From Caballeronia choica (GTDB lineage: Bacteria > Pseudomonadota > Gammaproteobacteria > Burkholderiales > Burkholderiaceae), in assembly GCF_001544535.1 (NCBI RefSeq), contig NZ_FCON02000032.1:1-64000 (forward strand): a stretch of DNA of 64,000 nucleotides, read 5' to 3'. The first letter of the stretch is position 1, and each line of letters opens with the position of its first letter. A model generated the notes under the pieces. That model worked only from the letters and a program-made list of their open reading frames with translations. It was not told the origin of the DNA and ran no database searches. The position numbers were made by a program, and so were the translations under genes. Of this stretch, positions 26,881 through 36,265 are shown one piece after another.

Positions 26881-27198
26881 TTACGGTATCGCTTCCGCTT
26901 GACTGCGAATGCGGAAGAATTTCTCCGCCGGAATCACCGCAACGACCCCATCTCCACCCGCGCCGACATGTGCGACATCCATGATGGTCTTCACAAGCGC
27001 ATCGACGTTCTCCGCCTGCGCAAAGATTTCAATCTTGATGTGCTCCGTCGTCCAATCGTCGGCAAAGTAATTCGGATGTACGCCGAATCCCCGCACTTTG
27101 GTGACGGTCACGCCATGGATGTGAATGGCGCCCAACTTCCGTTCCAGTGCTTCCACTACATCGAGCCTGACAATGGCAACAACGCATTTCAGTTCCAT
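26881..27198 (-). CDS. PII-like protein of the metal-efflux group (PII-NG type)
   Basis: A 105-residue ferredoxin-like PII protein: VVAIVRLDVVEALERKLGAI, VTVTKVRGFGVHPNYFADDW, then KIEIFAQAENVDALVKTIMDVA and the C-terminal nucleotide-site segment VGAGGDGVVAVIPAEKFFRIRS. The T-loop is short and lacks the usual uridylylated Tyr context of GlnB/GlnK, so a nitrogen role is unlikely. PII relatives of this group are known to be encoded beside RND metal pumps, as here. GGAGG precedes the ATG. Ligand and target are unknown. Confidence 0.8.
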   Translation of the reverse strand: MELKCVVAIVRLDVVEALERKLGAIHIHGVTVTKVRGFGVHPNYFADDWTTEHIKIEIFAQAENVDALVKTIMDVAHVGAGGDGVVAVIPAEKFFRIRSQAEAIP

Positions 27199-27241
27199 GT
27201 CGTCCTCCTCAGCGGTTAATCGTTAGCGAAACCGTCTGCTG

Positions 27242-27817
27242 CTATCCGTTTGGCCCGTTTGGTGCCCACCTCCTATCCACTGCAGCTTGAATCTTGCCCG
27301 CGTCGTGAACGCCAGCTTGTGTCATCCGCAAGCCTATCTCTGCCGTACCCTGGCAAACCGCGCATGTCACCGCCATCTGGTCTTCGAAGCATTGAAGATT
27401 GGAGCGGTGTACACCGCGATTTTCACAACCGCACCAGCAATAGAGCTTGTTGAGCGTCGCAGGAATCTGGGTCGCGACCCAGTAGGAATGCCTTACGTCC
27501 TTATCAGCAAATTGATTTGGGTTCAGGACGTGTGACGCATCCGACCGGCCACTGGGAATAATGCGCAACCCATCAGGACGCAACATCCCCGCGTGCCACG
27601 CAGTTTCCGAATGCAACTGCTCTTGCAGACCCGCTTTCCCGGGCGTCGAACTAAGTACCGGGTACCGTGCGAAGAAAGGCCCCAGAACAACTGCCGCAGG
27701 TATCACAAGAATCAGCAAGACCAGCACCACCACGAGGCGCCACCTAGCTGCGATGAGTACCGGGGAACGCGCTGCGCGCGCCTGATGCTCCTCTTTTTTG
27801 CTTATCCGATTTTTCAT
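27242..27817 (-). CDS. membrane-anchored PCYCGC-type protein
   Basis: A 191-residue protein with a basic N terminus, one transmembrane segment (about 28-48, LVVVLVLLILVIPAAVVLG) and an extracytoplasmic domain. It carries YCWCGCENRGVHRSNLQCF and then AVTCAVCQG, the cysteine pattern of the PCYCGC family (here CWCGC). The Cys and His residues could bind copper or haem. It is part of the leftward copper block, between the PII-like gene and a run of small membrane proteins. Molecular function is not established. Confidence 0.75.
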   Translation of the reverse strand: MKNRISKKEEHQARAARSPVLIAARWRLVVVLVLLILVIPAAVVLGPFFARYPVLSSTPGKAGLQEQLHSETAWHAGMLRPDGLRIIPSGRSDASHVLNPNQFADKDVRHSYWVATQIPATLNKLYCWCGCENRGVHRSNLQCFEDQMAVTCAVCQGTAEIGLRMTQAGVHDAGKIQAAVDRRWAPNGPNG

Positions 27818-27846
27818 TGCAACTCTCCTCTTTCACAGGCCAGCCG

Positions 27847-28002
27847 CTATCGCCAGAGACGCATCGCCTCGCTGCAAGACCGCAGACCATGCATGATGCT
27901 CACGTGCAGCACCGCCATGCCAACGGCACCGAGCACAGCGATAAGGCCAATGGCGGCGAAGACGACGATGACGACGTTGAGTATCCGAGCGTTGTCGAAC
28001 AT
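27847..28002 (-). CDS. small membrane protein, 51 aa
   Basis: Starts FDNARILNVVIVVFAAIGL and continues with a hydrophobic helix (IAVLGAVGMAVLHVSIMHGL), then a short tail with one Cys ending in EAMRLWR. AGAGGAAA precedes the ATG. It is too short for ordinary gene calling but has a good start, a clear transmembrane span and the same orientation as its neighbours. The His and Met residues near the membrane exit may be metal ligands. Family not recognised. Confidence 0.55.
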   Translation of the reverse strand: MFDNARILNVVIVVFAAIGLIAVLGAVGMAVLHVSIMHGLRSCSEAMRLWR

Positions 28003-28094
28003 GATTTCCTCTGTCGCTTCGTTCGCAGGAGCAGCGCGACAAAAGCGAGGTCGTGCTGCTCACTGCGGATTAAATATGTCTCGCAAGAATCAGG

Positions 28095-28322
28095 TCATGA
28101 TTTCTGCCCCCTCACCGTTTCATCCCGTGCGTCCGGCTTGTCGGCACCAGATTGAATGCCTCGCATCATGAACAGCATCGACAGCGGGCACACCAGCGAG
28201 CAGGCGACCAGGATGAGTGACGTCAGTGACCCTCGGAACTGGGGCAGCGCCCAGTAGCCGAGCGCGAGTATCAATCCGAACGCAAGTCCCATCGCCACCA
28301 TCGTCTTTGTATTGCACTTCAT
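28095..28322 (-). CDS. DUF2933-type small membrane protein
   Basis: A 75-residue protein with two hydrophobic segments (VAMGLAFGLILALGYWALPQF and LILVACSLVCPLSMLFMMRG) and a polar tail. The CSLVCPLSMLFMM pattern and size fit DUF2933, often found in heavy-metal clusters. Cys and Met within the second helix suggest copper handling, but no activity is known. The ATG at 28322 begins the family-like MKCNTKTMV. Confidence 0.7.
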   Translation of the reverse strand: MKCNTKTMVAMGLAFGLILALGYWALPQFRGSLTSLILVACSLVCPLSMLFMMRGIQSGADKPDARDETVRGQKS

Positions 28323-28381
28323 GGTTGCTTCCTTACTGAAGTTAGATTGAATATCCGTGTGGAGAAAAAGTCCGCACACTT

Positions 28382-28672
28382 CTATGGTGCCGTTCTAGCC
28401 TGGTCGGCATACTTGAGCATGATGTCGCCCATCGCTTTCATCATTTCGCCGTGCATGCGCATCGCAGTCTTCGGGTCCAGTCCCATATTGCTGCTCATCA
28501 TGGGACAGCTACCCATCATGCTTCCGCCCATCCCCATCATGGAGGAGCCGTGTTCTCGTGTGGGCGCTGGTGAACTGGGGCTGTTGCCTGTTCCACCGGC
28601 CGCCATGGCGACATTGCCAGCGGTCAACAGCAGTGACGACAGCGCTGCTGCGCGTAGAAATTTCGTGGTCAT
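28382..28672 (-). CDS. secreted Met/His-rich protein
   Basis: A 96-residue protein with a signal peptide (about 1-24, TTKFLRAAALSSLLLTAGNVAMAA). The mature part is unusually rich in methionine: SSMMGMGGSMMGSCPMMSSN, then TAMRMHGEMMKAMGDIML. Methionine clusters in periplasmic proteins typically bind Cu(I) or Ag(I), so this is probably a periplasmic copper-binding protein of the cus block. No formal family is recognised. Confidence 0.7.
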   Translation of the reverse strand: MTTKFLRAAALSSLLLTAGNVAMAAGGTGNSPSSPAPTREHGSSMMGMGGSMMGSCPMMSSNMGLDPKTAMRMHGEMMKAMGDIMLKYADQARTAP

Positions 28673-28804
28673 ATAACTCTCCGGATTCGGTTTAATCGTG
28701 TCACTGCGAATGCAGTTGACGAACTGGAGGTCGACGTTCGTCACGTTCGTGGCAGACGTGCGCGAGCCACGGCATGGAACCGTTCGAACCTGGTCGAGAA
28801 GGAG

Positions 28805-29161
28805 TTACAGCGAGCGAGGAGGAGGCGCCGGCAGTTCGGGAATGAACTGTTCTGCGAAGGTGCGGGCGACAGCCCGATAGACAGGCGAGGAAAGGACAAC
28901 CATAACGGCGTACGTGACGGGTATGGCAGGCACACCGCAAACGAGGCCGCCCATGCTGCCGTGGCATCCAGGCGGGGTGGTCATGGTTTGTTGTTTTGGA
29001 CCGTGCTCGCACGGCACCATGTCCGACACGTGTGAGGCTTGCATCTGTTGATGGGCGGTTACCGACGACACCGTCGGGCAAAGCGCCGCCTGCGCCGGGT
29101 AGCCGAGCAATGGCAACCACGCAATTAGAAAGCAAGCGACGAATTTGGCCCAGACTTTCAT
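28805..29161 (-). CDS. secreted hypothetical protein of the copper block
   Basis: A 118-residue protein with a signal peptide (KVWAKFVACFLIAWLPLLGYPAQA). A mature region contains Met, His and Cys residues (MQASHVSDMVPCEHG, PPGCHGSMGGLVCGVPAIP), then a hydrophobic stretch and the tail IPELPAPPPRSL. The proline-rich end resembles that of small DUF-type proteins next to copper genes. Likely periplasmic or membrane-associated; role unknown. Confidence 0.6.
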   Translation of the reverse strand: MKVWAKFVACFLIAWLPLLGYPAQAALCPTVSSVTAHQQMQASHVSDMVPCEHGPKQQTMTTPPGCHGSMGGLVCGVPAIPVTYAVMVVLSSPVYRAVARTFAEQFIPELPAPPPRSL

Positions 29162-29231
29162 AGATTTCAGTATAGGCGCTGCCGCAGCACATCGCTACGA
29201 CACGTCGTCGAACTTGTGTGCTGACTCAACA

Positions 29232-31100
29232 TTACTTCCCCCATTGCTTCAGATGCGCGAGGAACGCATCGGCACCAACGAATCCTGCGAGTTGGGCATC
29301 GGGCTCTTGCCGGCCGTTCCGGTCATAGAAAATCAAGGCCGGCGGTCCAAAGAGTCGGAAGCGACGCAGCATCGCCGTGTCCTCTGCAGTGTTTTTTGTC
29401 ACGTCGACACGCAGCAACTTCCAGTGAGTGAATTCGCCGATGACGCGCGGGTCGGTAAATGTGAAGCGCTCGAGCTCCTTGCAGCCGATGCACCAGTCCG
29501 CATAGAAATCGACCATAACAGGCTGGCCATCCGCTGCTTTCAGCGCCTGGTCCAGCTCGGCATTTGTCCGTACCGCTTCAAAGTGCACTGTTGCATTTGC
29601 ATCCAAGTTTCCGTTCGCCGATGACGACGCGCGCATCGTGCCACCGAGCGGTTCGAGGACGTCGAAGTTGCCAGATGCAACACCAACGAACTCGGCGACT
29701 CCGGCGACCAGCAGCAATACACCGAGCGCCTTTCCCACACGGGAAATACCGGGCGCATCGGGCGGTATTGGGTCAATGGCGCGCAGCATCATGCCGCAAC
29801 TGGTCAGCAACAGTGCGACCAGTATCATCAGCAGCCAGCCTGGCAGAAGCGAATAGACAAACCACAATGCAGCGGCTAGCAGCATGACGCCCAGTGTGTT
29901 CTGTATCGCAACCATCCACCGGCCGGACTTCGGCAGCATGCGTGCACCGAAGGTGCCGACTGCCAATAGCGGAAGGCCTATTCCGATGCCCATCACGTAC
30001 AAAGCCAGAGCTCCGCCTAGAACGTCGCGACTATTCGCGATGTAGAGCAACGCACCTGCCAGTACTGGCGTGGAACACGGCCCGACAATCAGTGCGGACA
30101 GCATGCCCATCACGAACACCGGAAGGATGCGCCCGCCAGACAGCCGATTGCTCCACGCCGTGATTCTGGTTTGCCAGCTGGCCGGCAGCTGCAGCCGGAA
30201 TACGCCGAACATCCCCAGCGCGAACAGCACCATCAGCCCACCAAACGCGCCCAGCACCCAGGGTTTTTGCGTCATCGCCACCAACGGGATGCCGATGAGC
30301 GCGGCAATGGTGCCGGCGACCGCGTAGGTGATTGCCAGTCCTTGCACATAAGCGAGCGACAACGCAAAGCCTTGGCACAGGGATGACCGCTCCCGCGTTC
30401 CACCGATTACGGCGGTCACAATGGGGATGAGCGGATACATGCACACTGTGCCGGCCGTCAGCAGGCCGGCGAACAAAAAGCCCAGCAGTTCACGCAAGGA
30501 AATGCCGTTGGCTGGCCGGAGGTTAATACCAAAAACCGTCGGCGACTGGCTCTCGTCAGTGCTCGGGAATTCGACGACGGCAGCTGGAGCATTGCTCCCT
30601 GTTGCGACGGAAGAAACGGAGCCGTCGGGCGACAAACGATAGCTTCGGGTCTGCGGCGGATAGCAAACACCCAGGTCTGCGCATCCCTGCGACGTGACAG
30701 ACAACACGACGCTGGTCGCGATGGGGCGAGACAAACGAATGCGGAGTTGCACCGGTCGGTGGTAAACCGTGACCATGGCGAAAGTCGGGTCGTTTTTCAG
30801 TTCGCCGGGCGGCATCTCGTCCGGCTTTATCGGAGTGCCGTCAGCCGCAAAGCTGAACCTGTCCCGGTATAGGTAATAGCCGGGTTGTATGTCGAAATCG
30901 AGCACGACCTGTTGCGGCGCGCTGAGCGTGACCTCCAACGGGAAGGCCTGTTCAGGCGGAAGCAGGTCGGACTCACTTACTGCGTGGACGGCCAGTGACG
31001 TCAGTGCAATCAGCATGCCGAGTGCGACTCGCAACGCACGGTTGAAGGTATCCTTCAGGTAGCCGACGCCCCGCTGGGCGCTGATTGATGTCGTTCGCAC
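29232..31100 (-). CDS. dsbD: thiol:disulfide interchange protein DsbD
   Basis: A 622-residue DsbD with all three modules. First is an N-terminal periplasmic immunoglobulin-like domain after a signal peptide, with GCADLGVCYPPQ holding its Cys pair. Next is an eight-span membrane domain starting LLGFLFAGLLTAGTVCMYPLIP, with Cys residues at TVCMYP and VGPCSTPV. Last is a C-terminal thioredoxin domain with DFYADWCIGCKELE. It carries electrons from cytoplasmic thioredoxin to periplasmic disulfides. In a copper cluster it probably repairs copper-oxidised thiols or feeds the Cys-rich proteins nearby, as Scs systems do (inference). The start is a GTG; the signal sequence could begin nearer LGMLIAL. 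Confidence 0.9.
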   Translation of the reverse strand: MRTTSISAQRGVGYLKDTFNRALRVALGMLIALTSLAVHAVSESDLLPPEQAFPLEVTLSAPQQVVLDFDIQPGYYLYRDRFSFAADGTPIKPDEMPPGELKNDPTFAMVTVYHRPVQLRIRLSRPIATSVVLSVTSQGCADLGVCYPPQTRSYRLSPDGSVSSVATGSNAPAAVVEFPSTDESQSPTVFGINLRPANGISLRELLGFLFAGLLTAGTVCMYPLIPIVTAVIGGTRERSSLCQGFALSLAYVQGLAITYAVAGTIAALIGIPLVAMTQKPWVLGAFGGLMVLFALGMFGVFRLQLPASWQTRITAWSNRLSGGRILPVFVMGMLSALIVGPCSTPVLAGALLYIANSRDVLGGALALYVMGIGIGLPLLAVGTFGARMLPKSGRWMVAIQNTLGVMLLAAALWFVYSLLPGWLLMILVALLLTSCGMMLRAIDPIPPDAPGISRVGKALGVLLLVAGVAEFVGVASGNFDVLEPLGGTMRASSSANGNLDANATVHFEAVRTNAELDQALKAADGQPVMVDFYADWCIGCKELERFTFTDPRVIGEFTHWKLLRVDVTKNTAEDTAMLRRFRLFGPPALIFYDRNGRQEPDAQLAGFVGADAFLAHLKQWGK

Positions 31101-31174
31101 CGCTGGTTTCTCACGAAGACCGGACTACAGGTTCACCACAAACGATGAGCCGGTGGTCCGGTATCAGTACCTCA

Positions 31175-31522
31175 TCAATGCTTTTCCAGTTTTACGATGG
31201 TCAGCGTACCGTCAACGTTTTCGACGCGGACCTTCACCTTGTCGCCTTCCTTGACCTGTTTGACCATCGCAGCGTCATTCGCCTTGAATGCCATCGTCAT
31301 CGGCGGCATGCCGACGTTCTCTAGCGCTCCGTGCTTCAGCGTGACCATTCCAGTCTCAGGGTCCACCTTCTTGACCTCTGCATCGGTGAGTGCGGTCTTC
31401 GACGACGTCTTCGAAGCCACCGGCTTCGTGGACATGTTCATGCCTGCCATATCGTCGCCGGCGAATGCCGGGGCAGCAAAGACAACGGCAAACGCAGCGG
31501 ACGCAACAATCAGTTTCTTCAT
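31175..31522 (-). CDS. cusF: CusF-type periplasmic copper chaperone
   Basis: A 115-residue secreted protein. Signal peptide about 1-21 ([20 protein letters not shown]), a Met-rich linker [10 protein letters not shown], then the CusF barrel: [18 protein letters not shown], followed by [12 protein letters not shown] with the MxM copper ligands and the conserved Met/Trp region. It delivers Cu(I)/Ag(I) to CusB. Its ATG overlaps the cusA stop by 4 bp, so the two are translationally coupled. Confidence 0.9.
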   Translation of the reverse strand: MKKLIVASAAFAVVFAAPAFAGDDMAGMNMSTKPVASKTSSKTALTDAEVKKVDPETGMVTLKHGALENVGMPPMTMAFKANDAAMVKQVKEGDKVKVRVENVDGTLTIVKLEKH

Positions 31523-34500
31523 TGAACTTCTCCGGTTTGGGTAGATGGCACTCTCGTGCCGGAAGGTATTGCATCGGAAGAACGGGCTGCGCTCGCCTGT
31601 CTTGCGCGTCGGCGCTGTAACAGGAACCAGGCGGCGGGAATAACGAACATCGACAGCAGCGGCGCCGTGACCATGCCGCCGACCATTGGTGCAGCAATGC
31701 GCTGCATGACTTCCGAACCGGCACCGTGTCCGACCATGATGGGTATAAGACCCGCCAGCACCACCGCGACCGTCATAGCCTTGGGTCGCACGCGCAATAC
31801 GGCGCCTTCGCGAATCGCATCAAGCAGAAGTGCCTCGGTCATTGGCTCACCGGCTTCGAGCCTACGATTTAGCGCGCCCTTCAGGTACAGCAACATCACA
31901 ACGCCGAATTCGGCCGCCACGCCGGCAAGAGCGATGAAGCCGACCGAAGTGGCAACGGATACTGCATGCCCCAGAATCCAGATGAGCCAGAAGCCGCCGA
32001 CCACCGCAAGCGGCACCGTCGACATCAGCAGCAGCGCGTCGGCCGCCGAGTTGAAGGTAAGGAACAGCAGCACGAAGATGACGACGAGCGTCACCGGAAT
32101 CACCGTGCGCAGTTTCGCCGCCGCGCGCTCCAGGTACTCGAACTGACCCGACCACGCAATCGAATAGCCCGGCGGCAACACCACCTTCTCCGCGACGACG
32201 CGTTGCATTGCCTTCACGGCCGACTGCAGGTCCGTGTTGCGAATGTCGACGTAGACGAAACCGGAAAGCCGCGCATTCTCACTGCGAATCGACGGCGGGC
32301 CGTCGGCAATGGCGATATGCGCGACATCGCCGAGCTGGATTTGCGCGCCCCGGTCTGTGACGACCGGCAGTTGCCGCAACTTTTCAAGCGAATCCCGGAC
32401 CTCGCGTGGATAGCGGATGTTGATGGGGTAGCGCTCACGACCGGCAATGACCTCGCCAATGTTTTCACCACCCACCGCCGACGATACGACCGACTGGATG
32501 TCGGCCACCGACAGGCCATAGCGTGCTGCCGCAAGCCGGTCGATGTCCATGTCGATGTACCGGCCACCGTTCAGGCGTTCGGCGAGCGCTGAGGTCACGC
32601 CTGGAACGTCCTTCACCGCCGCTTCAACCTGCGCCGCAATCCTGTCGATTTGCGTCAGGTCGGGTCCCGAAATCTTAACCCCGACGGGCGTCTTGATGCC
32701 CGTCGACAGCATGTCGATGCGGTTGCGAATAGGCGGAACCCATACATTTGACAGGCCCGGCACCTTCACCGTCCGGTCCAGTTCATCGACCAGCTTTTCC
32801 GGCGTCATGCCGGGTCGCCACTCGCTGCGTGGCTTGAACTGAATTGTCGTCTCGAACATCTCGAGACCCGGTGCGGGGTCCGTGGCGGTGTCTGCGCGTC
32901 CCGATTTGCCGAACACGGTCGCCACTTCCGGCACGGTCTTGATGAGCCGGTCAGTCTGCTGCAGCAGCTCGCTCGCTTTCTCGGTCGAAATGCTCGGCAG
33001 CGCGGTCGGCATGTACAGCAGGTCGCCCTCATCGAGTGGCGGCAGGAACTCACCCCCGAGACGCGATACCGGGAACACGGTCGCAGCCAGTGCGACCACG
33101 GCAACCCCAATCGCAAGCCACGGGTGTCGAAGGGTTGCCTCGAGCAGCGGCCTGTAGAGTCGAATCAGCACGCGGTTGATGGGGTTGGCATTTTCATGGG
33201 GAATGCGGCCCCGGATGAGATAGCCCATCAGGACGGGCACGAGCGTCACAGACAGCCCGGCTGCGGCCGCAATCGTGTACGTCTTCGTGTACGCCAGCGG
33301 CGAGACCAGCTTGCCTTCCTGTCCTTCCAGCGAAAACACGGGAATAAAGGACAGCGTGATGATGAGCAGCGAAAAGAACAACGCGGGCCCCACCTCGGCG
33401 GCGGACTTCGCAATCAGTTCCCAACGCTGCGCGGCTGTTATCGACGCGTCCGGATGCTCGTGCTCGAACGCCTCCAGATGCTTGTGCGCGTTCTCTATCA
33501 TCACGATGGCAGCGTCAATCATCGCGCCGATGGCAATCGCAATGCCGCCAAGCGACATTAGGTTCGCATTGATGCCCTGGTAGCGCATCACGATGAACGC
33601 GGCCAGTACGCCGAGAGGCAGCGACAGGATGGCCACGAACGCACTGCGCAGATGAAACAGGAAGACCGCGCACACCAGCGCAACGACAATGAACTCCTCG
33701 ATGAGCTTGTCCTTGAGGTTGTCCACCGCGCGGTCGATGAGCTGTGAGCGGTCGTAGGTCGTGACAACCTCGACGCCAGACGGCAACGACCGCTTCATGT
33801 CAGCCAGTTTTGCTTTCACCGCTTCGATGGTCGTCAGCGCGTTCTTGCCGGAACGCATGACGATGACGCCGCCAGCGACTTCGCCCTCGCCGTTCAGTTC
33901 GGCAATGCCACGGCGAGTCTCGGGACCAATCTGGATGCGCGCCACGTCGCCGAGCAGCACGGGCGTCCCCGCATCGTTCGTGCGCAGCACGACGTTGCGA
34001 AAGTCATTCAGCGAATGAAGGTAGCCGGAAGAGCGGACCACGTATTCGGACTCGGCGAGTTCGACGACGGAGCCGCCTGATTCCTGATTCGCCTTGCCCA
34101 GCGCGTCGGCCACCATTGCCTGGGTGATGCCATACGCACGCAGCTTGTCCGGGTCGAGCACAACCTGATACTGGCGCACCATGCCGCCAATAGACGCGAC
34201 TTCGGACACATCCGGCACCGACTTCAGTTCGAACTTCAGGAACCAGTCATTGAGCGCGCGCAGCTGTCCGAGGTCGTGCTGTCCTGTCTTGTCGACGAGT
34301 GCGTACTCGTACACCCAGCCCACACCGGTCGCGTCGGGTCCCAGCGAGACCATCGCCCCCGGCGGCAGGCGGCTTTGCACTTGATTCAGGTATTCAAGCA
34401 CGCGCGAACGTGCCCAGTACTGGTCCGTCTTGTCGTCGAACAGCACGTAGACGAACGCATCGCCGAACGCCGAATAGGCGCGGATGGCTTTCGCACCCGG

Positions 34501-34728
34501 CACGCCGAGCAACGTCGTGGTGAGCGGATAGGTCACCTGGTCCTCGATGACCTGCGGCGCTTTGCCCGGGTACGAAGCCTTGATGATGACCTGCGTATCG
34601 GACAGGTCGGGCAGCGCATCGAGCGGGGTCTGGGTGACCGAATACACACCCCACGCCGTAACGAGCACCGTCGCGAGCAATACAAGGAACCGATTGTGAA
34701 TGGACCAGCGGATGAGGCGCGCAATCAT
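31519..34728 (-). CDS. cusA: CusA heavy-metal RND efflux pump
   Basis: A 1069-residue RND transporter of the heavy-metal (HME) family with 12 transmembrane segments. It opens [19 protein letters not shown] and [12 protein letters not shown], typical of CusA/SilA. The TM4 proton-relay region is [25 protein letters not shown] and the metal-channel methionines lie in the porter domain. It exports Cu(I)/Ag(I) from periplasm or cytoplasm through CusC. It overlaps cusB and cusF by 4 bp each. Full length with no defects seen. Confidence 0.92.
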   Translation of the reverse strand: MIARLIRWSIHNRFLVLLATVLVTAWGVYSVTQTPLDALPDLSDTQVIIKASYPGKAPQVIEDQVTYPLTTTLLGVPGAKAIRAYSAFGDAFVYVLFDDKTDQYWARSRVLEYLNQVQSRLPPGAMVSLGPDATGVGWVYEYALVDKTGQHDLGQLRALNDWFLKFELKSVPDVSEVASIGGMVRQYQVVLDPDKLRAYGITQAMVADALGKANQESGGSVVELAESEYVVRSSGYLHSLNDFRNVVLRTNDAGTPVLLGDVARIQIGPETRRGIAELNGEGEVAGGVIVMRSGKNALTTIEAVKAKLADMKRSLPSGVEVVTTYDRSQLIDRAVDNLKDKLIEEFIVVALVCAVFLFHLRSAFVAILSLPLGVLAAFIVMRYQGINANLMSLGGIAIAIGAMIDAAIVMIENAHKHLEAFEHEHPDASITAAQRWELIAKSAAEVGPALFFSLLIITLSFIPVFSLEGQEGKLVSPLAYTKTYTIAAAAGLSVTLVPVLMGYLIRGRIPHENANPINRVLIRLYRPLLEATLRHPWLAIGVAVVALAATVFPVSRLGGEFLPPLDEGDLLYMPTALPSISTEKASELLQQTDRLIKTVPEVATVFGKSGRADTATDPAPGLEMFETTIQFKPRSEWRPGMTPEKLVDELDRTVKVPGLSNVWVPPIRNRIDMLSTGIKTPVGVKISGPDLTQIDRIAAQVEAAVKDVPGVTSALAERLNGGRYIDMDIDRLAAARYGLSVADIQSVVSSAVGGENIGEVIAGRERYPINIRYPREVRDSLEKLRQLPVVTDRGAQIQLGDVAHIAIADGPPSIRSENARLSGFVYVDIRNTDLQSAVKAMQRVVAEKVVLPPGYSIAWSGQFEYLERAAAKLRTVIPVTLVVIFVLLFLTFNSAADALLLMSTVPLAVVGGFWLIWILGHAVSVATSVGFIALAGVAAEFGVVMLLYLKGALNRRLEAGEPMTEALLLDAIREGAVLRVRPKAMTVAVVLAGLIPIMVGHGAGSEVMQRIAAPMVGGMVTAPLLSMFVIPAAWFLLQRRRARQASAARSSDAIPSGTRVPSTQTGEVQ

Positions 34729-36254
34729 TGGGCACCTCCGGCGGGTTCGACCTTCGTCAACTGGTAGCCATCGCCGGACTGCCTGAAGACGAAGTGCACC
34801 GTCTGGCCTGCTTTCACATCCGGAAATGCATTGGGCGCGGGCTTGTTGAAGGTCATCGTCATTGCGGGCCAGTTCAGAGCCGGAACCGGCTGGTGCGAAA
34901 ACGTGATGTCGCTGGCGGTCACCTTCTCGACCGTACCCGTGGTCTCGTATGCTTGGGCGGCAGTGGGCTGGGATGCCCGCGCAGGAGCTCCCGGACTGCT
35001 GCCTGCGCTACCTTCCAAGCGTGGCAGGACCGATTTCAGACTAGCTTCGGAGTCAATTAGGAACTGGCCGGAGGCGACGACCTGCTCGCCGTCGCTCAGA
35101 CCGCTCAACACCTCGGTTTCATTGCCGACATCGTTGCCCACCGTGACCGTAACGGGCTGCAAGCGGCCATCACTGTTTCTCGCGATGACGACAGAGCGCT
35201 TCCCCGTCGTGATGACTGCCTCGGACGGGACGAGCAGGCGCGAAACCGCCTTCTGCCCACCGACATGCACACGCATCAGCATGCCGGGCGTGAGTTTCAG
35301 CGCGGTGTTGTCGATTTCGAGGCGTGCCTGCAGGGTGCGGCTACTTGTGCTGATGCCGGGCAGGATTTCGCGAATCTGTCCGTTGAAATGCTGTGTGGGG
35401 TCGCCCGAGAACGTCGCGTCCACCGTCATGCCCGGCTGCACACTGAGTGCAAGCGCCTCGGGGATTTCGACGATGAGCCACAGCTTCGAGAGCCCAGCTA
35501 CCTTCGCGAGCGTCTGCCCTGGAGTGACCATCGCACCATCCCTGACGTTCAGTTCGCTCACGACGCCGGTTTCCGGCGACGACAGCACGACATGTGTCTG
35601 CGCCTTGCCGGACCGGTCCAGGGCCGCGACGACGCCGTCCGGAATCGACAGCGCACGCATACGCGCGCGTGAGGCTTCCAGCATGCTGCTGTCCATCCCA
35701 CTATGCCTGAGCGCGAGGTACTCTTCCTGTGGTGCCAGCCAGTCGGGGACGAACAGAGACGCAACCGGTGCGCCCTTCGCAATCCGCTGCATTGGCGCGC
35801 TGGCGTAGAGGTGGTCGATGTAGCCCGTCACCCGTGTTTGCACGACGTCTGAGTGCGATTCATCGAACTGGGTGGTGCCAACGGCGTCGAACCCGTCCGA
35901 CGTCTCCTGTCGGCGAACAGTCGCGTAGCGGATGCCGAGATTCTGCTGGAGGCCCGGGTCAATCTTGATGCCGGTGGCGCCACCGCCTTCGTCGGCGAAG
36001 ACCGGCTCGAGCTGCATCTCCATGAAAGGCGACTTGCCCGGCTTGTCGAAGTGCTGGGCCGGGACCATCGGGTCGTGCCAGTACAGCACCTTGCGCCCCG
36101 TCTTCGGGTCCACCTTGTCGCTGGACTTGGCGGCGGCGACGGCGCCTGCCCCATCTGACGCCGGACGACGCGTACCGGCGACATAGCCGACACCGAGCAG
36201 CGCCGCTGCGGCAAACACCATCAGGGCCGCGCGTGCCAGTTGTTTTGTTTGCAT
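34725..36254 (-). CDS. cusB: CusB adaptor with fused C-terminal CusF domain
   Basis: A 509-residue periplasmic membrane-fusion protein. After an N-terminal anchor comes a metal-binding segment ([21 protein letters not shown] and [11 protein letters not shown]), then the hairpin, lipoyl, barrel and proximal domains of CusB ([25 protein letters not shown]). The last about 75 residues are a CusF-like barrel ([19 protein letters not shown], then [11 protein letters not shown]) with its own W-x2-MxM copper motif. The ATG at 36254 has GGAGAA six bases upstream and is preferred to the ATG at 36269. It links CusA to CusC. Confidence 0.92.
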   Translation of the reverse strand: MQTKQLARAALMVFAAAALLGVGYVAGTRRPASDGAGAVAAAKSSDKVDPKTGRKVLYWHDPMVPAQHFDKPGKSPFMEMQLEPVFADEGGGATGIKIDPGLQQNLGIRYATVRRQETSDGFDAVGTTQFDESHSDVVQTRVTGYIDHLYASAPMQRIAKGAPVASLFVPDWLAPQEEYLALRHSGMDSSMLEASRARMRALSIPDGVVAALDRSGKAQTHVVLSSPETGVVSELNVRDGAMVTPGQTLAKVAGLSKLWLIVEIPEALALSVQPGMTVDATFSGDPTQHFNGQIREILPGISTSSRTLQARLEIDNTALKLTPGMLMRVHVGGQKAVSRLLVPSEAVITTGKRSVVIARNSDGRLQPVTVTVGNDVGNETEVLSGLSDGEQVVASGQFLIDSEASLKSVLPRLEGSAGSSPGAPARASQPTAAQAYETTGTVEKVTASDITFSHQPVPALNWPAMTMTFNKPAPNAFPDVKAGQTVHFVFRQSGDGYQLTKVEPAGGAQ

Positions 36255-36265
36255 GCGGTTCTCCT

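Noticed and set aside
30031-30444. His/Arg-rich leftward frame inside dsbD
   Set aside because: Out-of-frame shadow of the DsbD membrane domain; high-G+C DNA readily gives such frames.
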